Assembly: GCF_003012915.1 (NCBI RefSeq)
Contig: NZ_CP027770.1
Location: forward strand, 2,046,001 to 2,110,000
DNA: 64,000 nucleotides
Source: Staphylococcus felis
GTDB taxonomy: Bacteria > Bacillota > Bacilli > Staphylococcales > Staphylococcaceae
Reading direction: 5' to 3'
Positions within the stretch are counted from its first letter, which is position 1. Every line of letters starts with the position of its first letter. The notes beneath the pieces were generated by a model. It was given only the letters and a program-made list of their open reading frames with translations, searched no databases and was not told the origin of the DNA. Both the position numbers and the translations under genes were made by a program. Below are positions 20,265 through 30,453 of this stretch, piece after piece.

Positions 20265-21527
20265 ATGACTGTAGAGCCTTTAGCTTCACGAATGAGACCG
20301 CAAAATATTGATGAAATAATAGGTCAAGATCATTTAGTAGGTCCACGTGGTATTATTAGACGCATGGTTAATGCTAAGAGACTTTCCTCTATCATTTTAT
20401 ATGGTCCTCCTGGAATTGGTAAAACAAGTATTGCACAAGCAATAGCAGGTAGTACAAAATATAAATTCCGTAAACTCAATGCTGTGACACATACTAAAAA
20501 GGATTTGCACTATATTGTTGAAGAAAGTAAAATGTCAGGCCAAATTATATTATTACTAGATGAAATACATCGATTAGACAAAGCAAAGCAAGACTTTTTA
20601 TTACCCCATTTAGAAAATGGTCAAATTGTCCTTATCGGAGCAACAACATCTAATCCTTATCACGCCATTAACCCTGCTATAAGATCAAGGGCGCAAATTT
20701 TTGAGCTTTATCCATTAAATAGTGATGAGATTAAGCAAGCACTAACTCAAGCACTTAACGATGACGAAAAAGGACTTAAAAATTTTGCAGCTACAGTTGA
20801 AGATGATGCTATTGAATATTTCGCCACGCAAAGTCAAGGCGATGTTCGAAGCGCATTGAACGCATTAGAGTTGGCGGTGTTAAGTGCAAATGATTCTCCT
20901 ATTCGCATTACATTTGAAGATGCAAAAGATTGTCTTCAACGTGGCGCTTTTATAAGTGATAAAGATGGTGATATGCATTATGATGTGATGAGTGCATTTC
21001 AAAAATCGATACGTGGCAGTGATGTAGATGCAGCACTACATTATTTAGGCCGTTTAATTCAAGCTGGTGACCTTCCAACAATAACAAGACGATTGCTCGT
21101 TATAAGCTATGAGGATATTGGCTTAGCATCACCAGGAGCAGGTCAACGTACTTTAGCAGCCATTGAAGCAGCTGAACGACTAGGGTTTCCAGAAGCACGT
21201 ATCCCTCTAAGCCAAGCTGTTATAGAATTGTGTTTATCTCCAAAATCCAACTCTGCAATACGTTCAATTGATAGTGCACTATCTGATATTAGAAACGGTC
21301 AAATAGGTCAAATCCCTGATCATTTAAAAGACGGTCATTATCAAGGTGCTAAGGCGCTTGGACGCGCTATTGGCTATCGATATCCGCATGATTACGAAAA
21401 TGGACATGTCATACAACAATATTTACCAGATCAACTCCAAAATCGACGTTACTACGAAGCAAAAACAACATCTAAAATTGAAAAGCAATTTGGTGAAATA
21501 TACCAAAACTTAAAAAATAAAAAGTAA
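20265..21527 (+). CDS. rarA: Replication-associated recombination protein RarA (MgsA)
   Basis: This 420-residue AAA+ ATPase is related to clamp loaders. The P-loop is GPPGIGKTS (47-55) and the Walker B region is LLLDEIHRLD. The C-terminal tetramerisation region ends with the MgsA-type GAKALGRAIGYRYPHDYENG. RarA acts at stalled replication forks, interacting with SSB. It is plus-strand and divergent from cymR, as yrvN is in B. subtilis, and it converges on tcdA with a shared terminator. Length is typical. Confidence 0.95.
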   Translation: MTVEPLASRMRPQNIDEIIGQDHLVGPRGIIRRMVNAKRLSSIILYGPPGIGKTSIAQAIAGSTKYKFRKLNAVTHTKKDLHYIVEESKMSGQIILLLDEIHRLDKAKQDFLLPHLENGQIVLIGATTSNPYHAINPAIRSRAQIFELYPLNSDEIKQALTQALNDDEKGLKNFAATVEDDAIEYFATQSQGDVRSALNALELAVLSANDSPIRITFEDAKDCLQRGAFISDKDGDMHYDVMSAFQKSIRGSDVDAALHYLGRLIQAGDLPTITRRLLVISYEDIGLASPGAGQRTLAAIEAAERLGFPEARIPLSQAVIELCLSPKSNSAIRSIDSALSDIRNGQIGQIPDHLKDGHYQGAKALGRAIGYRYPHDYENGHVIQQYLPDQLQNRRYYEAKTTSKIEKQFGEIYQNLKNKK

Positions 21528-21533
21528 AAATAT

Positions 21534-21592
21534 AAAAAGCATTAGAATATCTCAATAGTTAATGACTATTGCATAGATACTTAATGCTTTTT
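21534..21592. terminator. Bidirectional terminator between rarA and tcdA
   Basis: An 11-bp stem, AAAAAGCATTA at 21534-21544 against 21582-21592, encloses a further hairpin (CAATAGTTA/TGACTATTG). A and T runs lie on both outer sides, so it suits both converging genes. Confidence 0.8.
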
Positions 21593-21597
21593 AGCTT

Positions 21598-22365
21598 TTA
21601 TTTATCTTTAATACGTTGAACATGAATATTTTTAAGTATGTCATTGCACACATAACTTGCGCATATTAATCCGACAACACTAGGCACGTATGCGTTGGAT
21701 GAAGGTGGCATTTGTGCTTTTCTATTTTGTCCTTTTGCATCCCCTACTTTTTCTTTAACATCTTCTCGAATCACAATTGGACTTTCATCTGAAAAAACAA
21801 CAGGAATCCCTTTTTTAATCCCTTTTTGTTTAAGTTTTTGACGAATAATACGTGCGATTGGATCGGTGTGTGTCTTAGAGATATCATCTATTTTGAAGCG
21901 AGTTGGATCAATTTTATTAGCTGCGCCCATACTTGAAATAATTTTAATCCCCTTTTTTAAACATTGTTCCATTAAATGCACTTTATAAATAATTGTATCG
22001 CTAGCATCCACAATATAATCAATGCTGTAATGATCAAATAGTTGTTCGTAGGTTTCTTCGGTATAAAACATATGTAGTGGTGTTACTTTACATTCAGGAT
22101 TGATTAATTTAATACGTTCTTCCATCAGCGAGACTTTACTTTGACCTACCGTGGAAGTCAAAGCGTGAAGCTGACGATTCACATTCGTAATATCAACGTC
22201 ATCTTTATCAATCAAAATAATATGACCAATATTTGTTCGTGCTAGTGCTTCGGCAGCAAATGAACCGACACCTCCAACGCCTAACACAACTACTGTAGTA
22301 TTTTTGAGTTGGCTTAATCCTTCTTCTCCAATTGCAAGCTCATTTCTTGAGAATTGATGTTTCAT
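21598..22365 (-). CDS. tcdA: tRNA threonylcarbamoyladenosine dehydratase TcdA
   Basis: This 255-residue protein of the E1-like (ThiF/MoeB) superfamily converts t6A at position 37 of ANN-decoding tRNAs to cyclic ct6A. It has the nucleotide-binding GVGGVGSFAAEAL (29-41), the DKDDVDITNVNRQ adenylation segment, and DASDTIIYK. B. subtilis yrvM is the orthologue, with the same neighbours: 6S RNA and aspS upstream. The TcdA call rests on length, since there is no rhodanese domain, and on the locus. Confidence 0.9.
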   Translation of the reverse strand: MKHQFSRNELAIGEEGLSQLKNTTVVVLGVGGVGSFAAEALARTNIGHIILIDKDDVDITNVNRQLHALTSTVGQSKVSLMEERIKLINPECKVTPLHMFYTEETYEQLFDHYSIDYIVDASDTIIYKVHLMEQCLKKGIKIISSMGAANKIDPTRFKIDDISKTHTDPIARIIRQKLKQKGIKKGIPVVFSDESPIVIREDVKEKVGDAKGQNRKAQMPPSSNAYVPSVVGLICASYVCNDILKNIHVQRIKDK

Positions 22366-22503
22366 CTATTGAACTCCTTTTTAATACATTCATAAATCTC
22401 ACTTGTTCTAAAATCACAAAAATTCAACTGGCTATCGCTATTGCTTATACTGTTATATCATTTAGCACAGTTTAACTTATATTTTGATTTAATTTCAAAA
22501 AAA

Positions 22504-22730
22504 TACGCAAGACATAATGTCTTGCGTACCGATAGAATCCGTTGTGCCGTAGTTTAAAGTGCTTGATCATTTTGGCCTGCTATATACAGGTGGGTGTCCT
22601 GTTTCTTGCTTTGCACGTCCTTCTACAAAGGCGTGTGCGCTACAAGAAAACCTATTGGACTCCCTGATCAAAGAGTGTTAGGTCAAAATACATAAAGCGA
22701 ACTTACGAACACTACAGACGACTATCTTAT
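22504..22730 (-). ncRNA. ssrS: 6S RNA
   Basis: The 434-bp gap between tcdA and aspS is where 6S RNA (bsrA) lies in B. subtilis. On the minus strand a promoter (22737-22764) is followed by about 225 bases that can fold back as a long interrupted rod with a central open region, and then a strong terminator at 22504-22528 with 12-bp arms (TACGCAAGACAT) followed by a U run. 6S RNA binds RNA polymerase holoenzyme and mimics an open promoter. The exact 5' end is estimated from the -10 box. Confidence 0.82.
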
Positions 22731-22736
22731 GTTTAT

Positions 22737-22764
22737 ATCATAACACAAGATTTAAAGATGGCAA
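22737..22764 (-). promoter_or_regulatory. Promoter of the 6S RNA gene
   Basis: The minus strand has TTGCCA, a 16-bp spacer and TATGAT directly upstream of the 6S RNA region. It lies in the aspS-6S gap and drives no protein gene, as no open frame follows before tcdA. Confidence 0.7.
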
Positions 22765-22799
22765 ACTAAAAATACTTTGCTCATCCTTTACTTATAGCA

Positions 22800-24566
22800 T
22801 TATTTCTTAATACGTAAAGACAACTCATCTAATTGACGATCAGATACAGTGCTTGGTGCATTTGTTAATAAGTCTGTTGCAGATGCTGTTTTTGGGAACG
22901 CAATCGTATCGCGTAAGTTTGTTTGTCCTGTAAGCAACATCACTAAACGGTCTAATCCAAGTGCAATACCTCCATGGGGTGGTGCACCATACTTAAAGGC
23001 ATCTAATAAAAATCCAAATTGCTCTCGTGCTTCTTCTTGACTAAAGCCTAATGCTTTAAACATTTTTTCTTGTAATTCACCATCATGAATACGTATTGAA
23101 CCTCCACCAAGTTCATAGCCATTTAATACGATATCATATGCTTGCGCTTGTGCTGTTTCAGGTGCCGTTTCTAATTTTTCAATATCATCTACTTTAGGTG
23201 AAGTAAATGGATGATGCGCGGCTACATAGCGATGTGCTTCATCATCATATTCAAGTAAAGGCCAATCAGTGATCCATAAGAAATTTAATTTGTTCGTATC
23301 AATTAAGCCTCTGTCTTTACCAAGTTTATTACGTAAAGCACCTAAACTTTGCGCCACTACTTCTTTACTATCCGCTACAAATAAAACTAAGTCACCTGCT
23401 TTTGCAGAAGTAAGACGTGTTAATTCAGAAACATGCGGTTCTTCAAAAAATCGTGCTATCGGCCCAGTTAATCCGTCTTCAACAACTTTGACCCATGCCA
23501 AACCTTTAGCGCCATAAATATTAACAAATTCAGTTAAACCATCAATATCTTTACGTGTATAATCATTAGCAGCATTTTCAACTACTAAAGCTTTAATCTC
23601 GCCACCGTTTTCAATAGCATTTTTGAAAACTTTGAAATCCATTATTTCACCAAGTTTTGAAACATTTAAAAGTTCCATACCAAAACGCGTATCCGGCTTA
23701 TCACTACCGTAACGTTCTATAGCTTCATGATACGTCATACGTGGAAATGATTCTTCTATCTTAATCCCTTTCACATCTGACACAACTTTTTTAAGCATTT
23801 TTTCGCCTAGCGCCATGACATCTTCTTGTTCAACAAAACTCATTTCAATATCGACTTGTGTGAATTCCGGTTGGCGGTCTGCACGCAAATCTTCATCTCT
23901 AAAACACTTAACAATTTGGTAATATTTATCAAATCCACTAATCATTAACAGTTGTTTGAATAACTGTGGCGATTGAGGAAGTGCGTAAAATTCACCTTCA
24001 TGCACACGCGAAGGAACTAGATAATCACGTGCTCCTTCAGGCGTTGATTTTGTAAGAATAGGTGTTTCAACATCATAAAACCCAGCATCATCTAAATAAC
24101 GACGAATCGATTGCGTTGTTTGGTGTCTCATTTTAAATGTTTGCGCGAACTCTTCTCGACGTAAATCTAAATAACGATATTTTAATCGAATATTTTCATC
24201 AACTGTTAAATTTTCTTCATTAATGGAAAATGGAGGTGTTTCAGATTTATTAATAATCTCAATCGATTTCGCTTGCACTTCAACTTGACCTGTTCTAATT
24301 TTAGGATTAACTGTTTCATCATCTCGTTTTGTTACAGTACCTGTAATTTCAACGACATATTCTGATCGAATACGTTCGGCTGTTTGTAAGGCTTCTTTTG
24401 AAAACTCAGGGTTAAATACAACTTGAACATATCCTTCTCGGTCACGAACATCAACGAAAATCAGTCCGCCTAGGTCTCGACGGTTATGAACCCAACCTTT
24501 TAATGTAATCTCTTGTCCTAAATAGTCTTCTGTTACTAATCCACAATACGTTGTTCTTTTCCTCAT
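22800..24566 (-). CDS. aspS: Aspartyl-tRNA synthetase
   Basis: This 588-residue class IIb synthetase has an N-terminal OB-fold anticodon-binding domain ([21 protein letters not shown]) and then the catalytic core. Motif 2 is [18 protein letters not shown], the bacterial GAD insertion follows, and motif 3 is [13 protein letters not shown]. The start codon overlaps the hisS stop (TAATG), so it is expressed with hisS and both are under the histidine T-box. Staphylococci also have the tRNA-dependent amidotransferase, so the enzyme may charge tRNA-Asn as well; that cannot be decided here. Confidence 0.97.
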   Translation of the reverse strand: MRKRTTYCGLVTEDYLGQEITLKGWVHNRRDLGGLIFVDVRDREGYVQVVFNPEFSKEALQTAERIRSEYVVEITGTVTKRDDETVNPKIRTGQVEVQAKSIEIINKSETPPFSINEENLTVDENIRLKYRYLDLRREEFAQTFKMRHQTTQSIRRYLDDAGFYDVETPILTKSTPEGARDYLVPSRVHEGEFYALPQSPQLFKQLLMISGFDKYYQIVKCFRDEDLRADRQPEFTQVDIEMSFVEQEDVMALGEKMLKKVVSDVKGIKIEESFPRMTYHEAIERYGSDKPDTRFGMELLNVSKLGEIMDFKVFKNAIENGGEIKALVVENAANDYTRKDIDGLTEFVNIYGAKGLAWVKVVEDGLTGPIARFFEEPHVSELTRLTSAKAGDLVLFVADSKEVVAQSLGALRNKLGKDRGLIDTNKLNFLWITDWPLLEYDDEAHRYVAAHHPFTSPKVDDIEKLETAPETAQAQAYDIVLNGYELGGGSIRIHDGELQEKMFKALGFSQEEAREQFGFLLDAFKYGAPPHGGIALGLDRLVMLLTGQTNLRDTIAFPKTASATDLLTNAPSTVSDRQLDELSLRIKK

Positions 24567-25837
24567 TACTTACTCTCCTCCAAAATATAACTGGATATAC
24601 CATCAAGAGAAACTTTTGTTGCTTCCCCTGTTTCCATGTTCTTAATGTCGACTTGCTTTTGTTCTAATTCTTGATCACCTAGTACAATAGTGAATTTTGC
24701 ATTTAAACGATCGGCCTGCTTCATCTGGCCTTTTAATTTACGTGATAAATAATCTTTATCCACTTTGATACCATTATGACGTAAATGATTAAGCAATTGA
24801 ACTGCATATTGATCAGCAACATCTCCCATAGTTGCTATAAATAAATCAATCGTATTATCGACTGGTAGTTCAATTCCTTCTTCCTCTAGTGCTAAAAGCA
24901 AACGTTCGATACTTAATGCAAAACCAATACCGGTTTGTTTAGGTCCGTCTAACAGTTCTAAAAGACCGTTATAACGACCTCCACCACATAAAGTTGTAAT
25001 AGCACCATCATAAGATTCATTATCCATCATTAATTCAAAGGCCGTATGCGTATAATAATCTAAACCTCTTACTAAACTTGGGTCAACCACATAGTTGATA
25101 TTCAAACGATCTAAATGCGATTTAACCGCTTCAAAGTAGTCTTTTGAATAGTCATTTAAATAATCTGTTATAGATGGTGCTGTTTTCATCTCTGGTTTAT
25201 CTTTGTCAACTTTACAATCTAGTATTCTCATAGGATTGGTCTCTATACGATTTTGACAATCTTGACAATAGGTATGAATGACTGGTTTGAAGTGTTTTCT
25301 TAACGCTTCTTGATATTCAACACGTGATTCGACATCACCAACACTATTAATCACAAGTTTGAGTTTTTTTAATCCAAATGATTCATAGATATGCATGACC
25401 ATAGCTAGAATTTCTGCATCAATTGATGGGTCTTCTGCACCGATAGCTTCTACCCCAAACTGATTAAATTGACGATAACGCCCCTTTTGCTTACGCTCAT
25501 ATCTAAACATGGGTCCATTATAATATAATTTAACCGGCTGATTAGGTAAGCCTTGCATTTTGTTTTCGATATAACTTCTAACAACTGCTGCAGTTCCTTC
25601 AGGACGTAACGTAATACTGCGATCACCTTTATCTTTAAATGTATACATCTCTTTTTGTACAACATCTGTTGAATCTCCTACACCACGAGCAAAAAGATCA
25701 GTACTTTCAAAAATAGGTGTACGGATTTCTTGATAGTTGTATAGTTCCATTAACTGTTTCAGCTGGTCCTCAATATAATGCCATTTGGGGGATTCACTTG
25801 GCAAAATATCTTGTGTTCCTCTAGGTATGTGTATCAT
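24566..25837 (-). CDS. hisS: Histidyl-tRNA synthetase
   Basis: This class II synthetase of 423 residues charges tRNA-His. It shows [10 protein letters not shown] at the N terminus, motif 2 in the region [19 protein letters not shown], the histidine-A signatures [14 protein letters not shown] and GGGRYNGL, and an anticodon-binding C-terminal domain. The ATG at 25837 lies 6 bp after AGAGGTG and gives the usual start; an in-frame GTG three codons upstream is unlikely. A T-box leader precedes the gene. Confidence 0.97.
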   Translation of the reverse strand: MIHIPRGTQDILPSESPKWHYIEDQLKQLMELYNYQEIRTPIFESTDLFARGVGDSTDVVQKEMYTFKDKGDRSITLRPEGTAAVVRSYIENKMQGLPNQPVKLYYNGPMFRYERKQKGRYRQFNQFGVEAIGAEDPSIDAEILAMVMHIYESFGLKKLKLVINSVGDVESRVEYQEALRKHFKPVIHTYCQDCQNRIETNPMRILDCKVDKDKPEMKTAPSITDYLNDYSKDYFEAVKSHLDRLNINYVVDPSLVRGLDYYTHTAFELMMDNESYDGAITTLCGGGRYNGLLELLDGPKQTGIGFALSIERLLLALEEEGIELPVDNTIDLFIATMGDVADQYAVQLLNHLRHNGIKVDKDYLSRKLKGQMKQADRLNAKFTIVLGDQELEQKQVDIKNMETGEATKVSLDGISSYILEESK

Positions 25838-25859
25838 TATAAACACCTCTTTTTATTCA

Positions 25860-26060
25860 TTCAGTTCAAAATAAAAACGTCCCTTGTATGCCATTTTCAC
25901 ATACAAGGGACGTTAACTTAGGACGTGTTGCCACCCTCATTTAAGATAGACTTAAGTTGTCTATCTATACTCTAAGCTAGTAACGTTAGCTAATCGATAC
26001 TACTTTTAATAGCATCCCTCTTCTTGTGTTCAATCAATATAGATCGAAGATTTATCTTTC
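25860..26060 (-). promoter_or_regulatory. T-box riboswitch of hisS-aspS
   Basis: The T-box motif AGGGTGGCAACACG reads on the minus strand at 25924-25937. A terminator with 15-bp arms follows (25876-25890 and 25900-25914) with a run of T. A CAC histidine codon in the context GAACACAAG near 26026-26034 is a likely specifier. The leader fills most of the gap up to the amidase gene, and the exact 5' end is not visible. Confidence 0.9.
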
Positions 26061-26177
26061 AGCCAGTGGATAAATTCTCTTTTATTCATCGCTCTATACA
26101 AAGTTCAAGAATACAAACGGTTTTATATATAAAATTCAGTATTAATCATAACTGTTTTTTTTGTTACTTTCAAGGTA

Positions 26178-27053
26178 TTAACTTAAAAAATATGTTTCAA
26201 GACCATCAACGATTGCATTTTCAACAATAGTTCGATAGTTTTTATCTCGTATCATGACCTCATCTGTTGGATTGCTGATGTAGCCTAATTCAACTAGTAC
26301 AGCAGGTAACTCTGTTTGTCGTAACACTTGAAAATTCTCTTGTCTTGAGCCTCTATTGGAGAGTAACGCTTTTTTTTGAATGCTAGCGTTTAATGTGTCT
26401 GCCAAACGTTCTTGCTGTTCATGATACCAATATACAGTCGCCCCGTTCGCATTAGATGATTCTAAAGCGTCATTATGAATACTTATGAAAACATCACCCT
26501 CACCTTGACGGTCTTTTAATTTCACATATGTATCATCAGTACGGGTCATCTTAACTTTAGCACCTTTTTTTTCGAGAAGCTTTTTTAATTCAAGTCCAGT
26601 TTTGAGTGTCATATTCTTTTCAAGTGTTTTTTTACCCGTCCGGCTAGCAGCGCCTTGATCTCCACCCCCATGCCCTGGATCAAGTATAACAACTTTTCCT
26701 TTGAGTGGTTCAGCATTAGGGTCAACATCTTTTGGAATATCAAGGGAAGTATGCCACCCAGCTATCCATCCTTTTTTCTTTTCGTCTGGGGATATCACTT
26801 CCAACCATTTTCCATCTTTCGAAACAATTTTAAATGATTCACCTTTTCGAACTTGATAGATTTCTGGATAAGCCGCATTTGGACCGGTACGTAACTCTGA
26901 TTCTTCAATTATCTGTAATTTTTTCTCTTTTTGATTACTTAACAATGCAATTGAGCAAATCACAATTCCCAAAATGGCTATCATAAATAGTAGTACATAA
27001 AACTTATGAATATTAATTCTTTTGGATTTTAACCACTTTTCAAACTGTTTCAT
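26178..27053 (-). CDS. N-acetylmuramoyl-L-alanine amidase with SH3b domain
   Basis: This 291-residue cell-wall hydrolase has one N-terminal membrane segment ([20 protein letters not shown], about residues 18-37), which anchors it or serves as a signal. A bacterial SH3 domain ([21 protein letters not shown]) follows, then an Amidase_3 domain. The zinc ligands are the His in [11 protein letters not shown], the Glu in [10 protein letters not shown] and the His in ISIHND; the catalytic Glu is in [10 protein letters not shown]. It would cleave the bond between N-acetylmuramic acid and the stem peptide. Its ATG overlaps the dtd stop as ATGA. Confidence 0.94.
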   Translation of the reverse strand: MKQFEKWLKSKRINIHKFYVLLFMIAILGIVICSIALLSNQKEKKLQIIEESELRTGPNAAYPEIYQVRKGESFKIVSKDGKWLEVISPDEKKKGWIAGWHTSLDIPKDVDPNAEPLKGKVVILDPGHGGGDQGAASRTGKKTLEKNMTLKTGLELKKLLEKKGAKVKMTRTDDTYVKLKDRQGEGDVFISIHNDALESSNANGATVYWYHEQQERLADTLNASIQKKALLSNRGSRQENFQVLRQTELPAVLVELGYISNPTDEVMIRDKNYRTIVENAIVDGLETYFLS

Positions 27054-27502
27054 ATCACTTGACCGTCTTCACTTTCATAAATTACAGTTACTGGACCATC
27101 ATTTTCAATATCTATCACCATATCTGTTCCAAACTCCCCTGTCTTGACAGGAATATCATGTGATCTCAAGTAAGTATTAAACTGTTCATACAACTGATTT
27201 GCTTCCTTAGGTGACATTGCTTCTGTAAAGCTTGGACGATTACCCTTTTTGACATTAGCATAAAGCGTAAATTGTGATATCGATAAAATTTCGCCTTGTA
27301 TTTGTTGAATATTATGATTCAATTTGCCATTCTCATCTTCAAATAAGCGAGCATTCACTATTTTTCGCGCTAAAACGTGTGCGTCTTGTAATGTATCAAA
27401 TTTGGAAATACCAACTAGTAGACAGAATCCTTGATGAATCGAATGATGTATATTTTCATTCGTCACTGCTGCAGATTTTACTCTTTGAACAATAATTTTC
27501 AT
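27050..27502 (-). CDS. dtd: D-aminoacyl-tRNA deacylase
   Basis: This 150-residue Dtd enzyme hydrolyses D-amino acids (and glycine) mis-charged on tRNA. It has the N-terminal [13 protein letters not shown], the [18 protein letters not shown] active-site segment and the cross-subunit Gly-Pro motif in the NDGPVTV segment. It lies 12 bp after rsh and overlaps the amidase gene. The rsh-dtd pairing is conserved across Firmicutes. Confidence 0.97.
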   Translation of the reverse strand: MKIIVQRVKSAAVTNENIHHSIHQGFCLLVGISKFDTLQDAHVLARKIVNARLFEDENGKLNHNIQQIQGEILSISQFTLYANVKKGNRPSFTEAMSPKEANQLYEQFNTYLRSHDIPVKTGEFGTDMVIDIENDGPVTVIYESEDGQVI

Positions 27503-27514
27503 GAATATTCACTC

Positions 27515-29704
27515 CTAATTCCAAACTCGAGAAACTGTGTAGATATCGCCTAATTGTTTGATTTTATCTGCAACTTTATAAACTTCATGTACATTTTTTA
27601 CCATTATACTTAAGTTAATGACAGCATTTTTATCGATATCTGATTTGCCAGACACTTTTACCAGTTGGCTTGAAGTGCTTGTGACAGCTTGAAGTACTTC
27701 ATTAAGTAAACCATTTCGATCATATGCTGTAACTTCTAAATCAACTTGATACTTTTGTGAAGCATCTTTAGATTTAACCCACTCGACATCAATCAGACGA
27801 TCGGTTTCATTTTTAATATTAGGACAATCAGTTCGATGGACTTTAATCCCGTGCCCTTTTGTAATATAACCCACAATTTGATCTCCTGGAATCGGGTTGC
27901 AACACTTTGATAGTTTGATTAGAACATTATCTAACCCTTCTACGTAAACACCTGAATCTGTTGTGATGTGATCTTTGATTGGCACCGATTTTGTGACTTC
28001 TTGTGCTTGATTTAGGGCTTTTTGCTTGTTTTCAATACGTATAGGTTCAGTTAATTTATTGACAATCTGATTGGATGTCACACCACCAAAACCAACTGCA
28101 GCATATAAATCATCTTCGTTTGCAAAATTATATTTGTCATTGACTACCTTCAAGTTACGTTCTGTTAACACTTCATCTGGTTTAAATCCTTGTTCTTTCA
28201 ATTCAGCTTCAACCATAAATTTGCCTTTTTCAATATTTGATGATCGATCTTGCTTTTTGAAAAAACTTTTGATTTTGCTTTTTGCGCTGGAAGATTTGAC
28301 GATTTTGAGCCAATCACGACTAGGACCATATGAATGTTTGCTCGTTCTGATTTCGACTATATCACCTGTTTGCAAAACATAGTCAATCGGTACAATTTTA
28401 CCATTTACTTTAGCACCTATCATTTTATTACCGACTTCACTATGAATAGCATAAGCGAAATCAATAGGTACCGCACCATAAGGCAGCTCGATGACATCGC
28501 TCGCTGGTGTAAATGCATATACTTTGTCACTTTGTAAGTCAAATTTTAATGATTCTATAAATTCTTGCGCATCCGATGAAGTGTGATCTGTTTCAGCAAT
28601 ATCTTTGAGCCAGTTTAATTTTTGATTGTAAGATGTTTGATCTGTATTCAGTTGCTTACCTTCCTTATAAGCCCAATGCGCTGCGACACCGTGTTCAGCA
28701 ATTTCATGCATTTCATGTGTTCTAATTTGTATTTCTAAAGGATCTCCATTTGGGCCTACAACGGTTGTATGTAATGATTGATACATATTTTGTTTCGGCA
28801 TCGCAATATAATCTTTAAAACGCCCAGGCATAGGTTTCCACAATGTATGGACCAACCCTAAAACAGCATAACAGTCTTTAATTGAATTAACGATAATTCG
28901 AACGGCTAATAAGTCGAAAATTTGATCAAACTGTTTTTTTTGCTTCATCATTTTTCGATATATACTGTAAATATGTTTTGGACGGCCACTGATTTCGCCT
29001 TCTATATGCATGATATCCAACTCTTTTTGGATATTTTGAATAGCATTTTTGATGTATGCTTCACGTTCGCTTCTTTTTTTCTTCATAAGATTTACAATAC
29101 GGAAATACTGAATATTATCAATATATCGTAAAGCAATATCTTCAAGCTCCCATTTAATCGTGTTAATACCTAGTCTATGTGCAAGTGGTGCATAGATTTC
29201 AAGTGTTTCCTTTGAAATTCGAATCTGTTTTTCTCTAGGCATAGCACGTAACGTTCTCATATTATGTAATCGATCAGCTAATTTAACTAAAATAACACGA
29301 ACATCTTTAGCAATCGCTATAAATAATTTTCTATGGTTTTCTGCTTGTTGTTCCTCTTTCGAGCGATATTTGACCTTTTTTAACTTGGTTACACCGTCTA
29401 CAATCGTTGCAATTTCAACATTGAACATTTCAGCAACATCATCGAACGTGTACGGTGTATCTTCTATCACGTCATGTAAAAATCCCGCTACTATTGTCGG
29501 GCCATCAAGGTGCATTTCTGTCAATATACCAGCAACTTGTATGGGATGCATAATGTATGGTAAACCGTTTTTTCGAAATTGCCCTTCATGTGCTTTATAA
29601 GCAATGTGGTAACTTTTCAAAACGAACTCATACTGCTCTTTACTCAGGTATGTTTTGGCTTTATATAGGACTTCATCAGCACTGTATGGATATTCGTTGT
29701 TCAT
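27515..29704 (-). CDS. rsh: Bifunctional (p)ppGpp synthetase/hydrolase Rel (RSH)
   Basis: This 729-residue long RelA/SpoT homologue makes and degrades the alarmone (p)ppGpp. The N-terminal HD hydrolase domain is intact, with HPIQVAGIL and HDVIEDT (77-83), so it can hydrolyse. A synthetase domain follows ([17 protein letters not shown] and [13 protein letters not shown]), then TGS, helical, zinc-finger ([14 protein letters not shown]) and C-terminal ACT domains. Ribosome-bound uncharged tRNA would activate synthesis during starvation. The gene lies between apt and dtd as in other staphylococci. Confidence 0.97.
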   Translation of the reverse strand: MNNEYPYSADEVLYKAKTYLSKEQYEFVLKSYHIAYKAHEGQFRKNGLPYIMHPIQVAGILTEMHLDGPTIVAGFLHDVIEDTPYTFDDVAEMFNVEIATIVDGVTKLKKVKYRSKEEQQAENHRKLFIAIAKDVRVILVKLADRLHNMRTLRAMPREKQIRISKETLEIYAPLAHRLGINTIKWELEDIALRYIDNIQYFRIVNLMKKKRSEREAYIKNAIQNIQKELDIMHIEGEISGRPKHIYSIYRKMMKQKKQFDQIFDLLAVRIIVNSIKDCYAVLGLVHTLWKPMPGRFKDYIAMPKQNMYQSLHTTVVGPNGDPLEIQIRTHEMHEIAEHGVAAHWAYKEGKQLNTDQTSYNQKLNWLKDIAETDHTSSDAQEFIESLKFDLQSDKVYAFTPASDVIELPYGAVPIDFAYAIHSEVGNKMIGAKVNGKIVPIDYVLQTGDIVEIRTSKHSYGPSRDWLKIVKSSSAKSKIKSFFKKQDRSSNIEKGKFMVEAELKEQGFKPDEVLTERNLKVVNDKYNFANEDDLYAAVGFGGVTSNQIVNKLTEPIRIENKQKALNQAQEVTKSVPIKDHITTDSGVYVEGLDNVLIKLSKCCNPIPGDQIVGYITKGHGIKVHRTDCPNIKNETDRLIDVEWVKSKDASQKYQVDLEVTAYDRNGLLNEVLQAVTSTSSQLVKVSGKSDIDKNAVINLSIMVKNVHEVYKVADKIKQLGDIYTVSRVWN

Positions 29705-29736
29705 TAGGACACCCCCACATTTTAAATAATATCTTT

Positions 29737-29765
29737 ATCATACTACATGATAGTTGAGAATTGAA
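29737..29765 (-). promoter_or_regulatory. Putative rsh promoter
   Basis: TTCAAT, a 17-bp spacer and TATGAT lie about 33 bp upstream of the rsh start on the minus strand. The -35 match is only moderate, and readthrough from apt is the alternative. Confidence 0.45.
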
Positions 29766-29842
29766 CCATTAAAAGTTATGTATTCAATAAAATCAAAAGT
29801 AAAGTGTTTCACATTTAAATTTTGATATTGAAATAAATTAAA

Positions 29843-29913
29843 GAACACGTGAAAATATATTTCTATCAACTCACAACCTCAAGTTATGCGTCTAAACATA
29901 TTTTAACGTGTTC
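29843..29913 (-). other. Long hairpin between apt and rsh
   Basis: Sixteen-base arms (29843-29858 and 29898-29913) pair with one mismatch around a loop of about 39 bases. The arms read GAACACGTGAAAATAT on the plus strand. The hairpin begins 12 bp past the apt stop and is followed by an AT-rich tail on the minus strand. It may be a large terminator for apt or a processed 3' structure. Confidence 0.5.
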
Positions 29914-29924
29914 ATATCTTTTAC

Positions 29925-30443
29925 TTAGGCATCATACGAAATAAGTGATAAAACATCGTAATCTTTAATTTTTTCAATACCTCCTAAGTATGCAAGTTCA
30001 ATGATAAAAGTAATCCCAGCCACAATACCACCTTGTTTTTCGACAAGATGAATAGCTGCTTCAATTGTGCCTCCTGTGGCAAGTAAATCATCTGTAATTA
30101 AGACACGTTGCCCCGGCTTAATTGCGTCTTTATGCATCGTCAAAACATTACTTCCATATTCTAATTTGTATTCATAACGAATCACTTCTCTAGGTAATTT
30201 GCCTTCTTTACGAACAGGTGCAAAGCCAATTCCCATAGCATATGCCACAGGACATCCAATAATAAATCCACGCGCTTCTGGCCCAACCACAATATCCACA
30301 TTTTTGGACTTTGCGTATTCTACAATCTGATCAGTAGCATAACCATAGGCTTCTCCATTATCCATAATCGTTGTAATATCTTTAAAATTAACACCCTTTT
30401 TAGGCCAATCTTGTACTTCTGAAACGTATTGTTTTAAATCCAT
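29925..30443 (-). CDS. apt: Adenine phosphoribosyltransferase
   Basis: This 172-residue enzyme converts adenine and PRPP to AMP. It has [20 protein letters not shown], the Arg-Lys loop [10 protein letters not shown], and the PRPP-binding motif [13 protein letters not shown]. The ATG at 30443 is chosen for its GGAGG site and the standard family N terminus ([17 protein letters not shown]); the frame is open for 13 more codons upstream. It follows recJ by 10 bp and is probably co-transcribed with it. Confidence 0.97.
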   Translation of the reverse strand: MDLKQYVSEVQDWPKKGVNFKDITTIMDNGEAYGYATDQIVEYAKSKNVDIVVGPEARGFIIGCPVAYAMGIGFAPVRKEGKLPREVIRYEYKLEYGSNVLTMHKDAIKPGQRVLITDDLLATGGTIEAAIHLVEKQGGIVAGITFIIELAYLGGIEKIKDYDVLSLISYDA

Positions 30444-30453
30444 TGTGTTCCTC

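Noticed and set aside
28071..28382. A 103-codon plus-strand frame opposite rsh
   Set aside because: It lies fully inside the conserved rsh gene, with no start signal or recognisable family.
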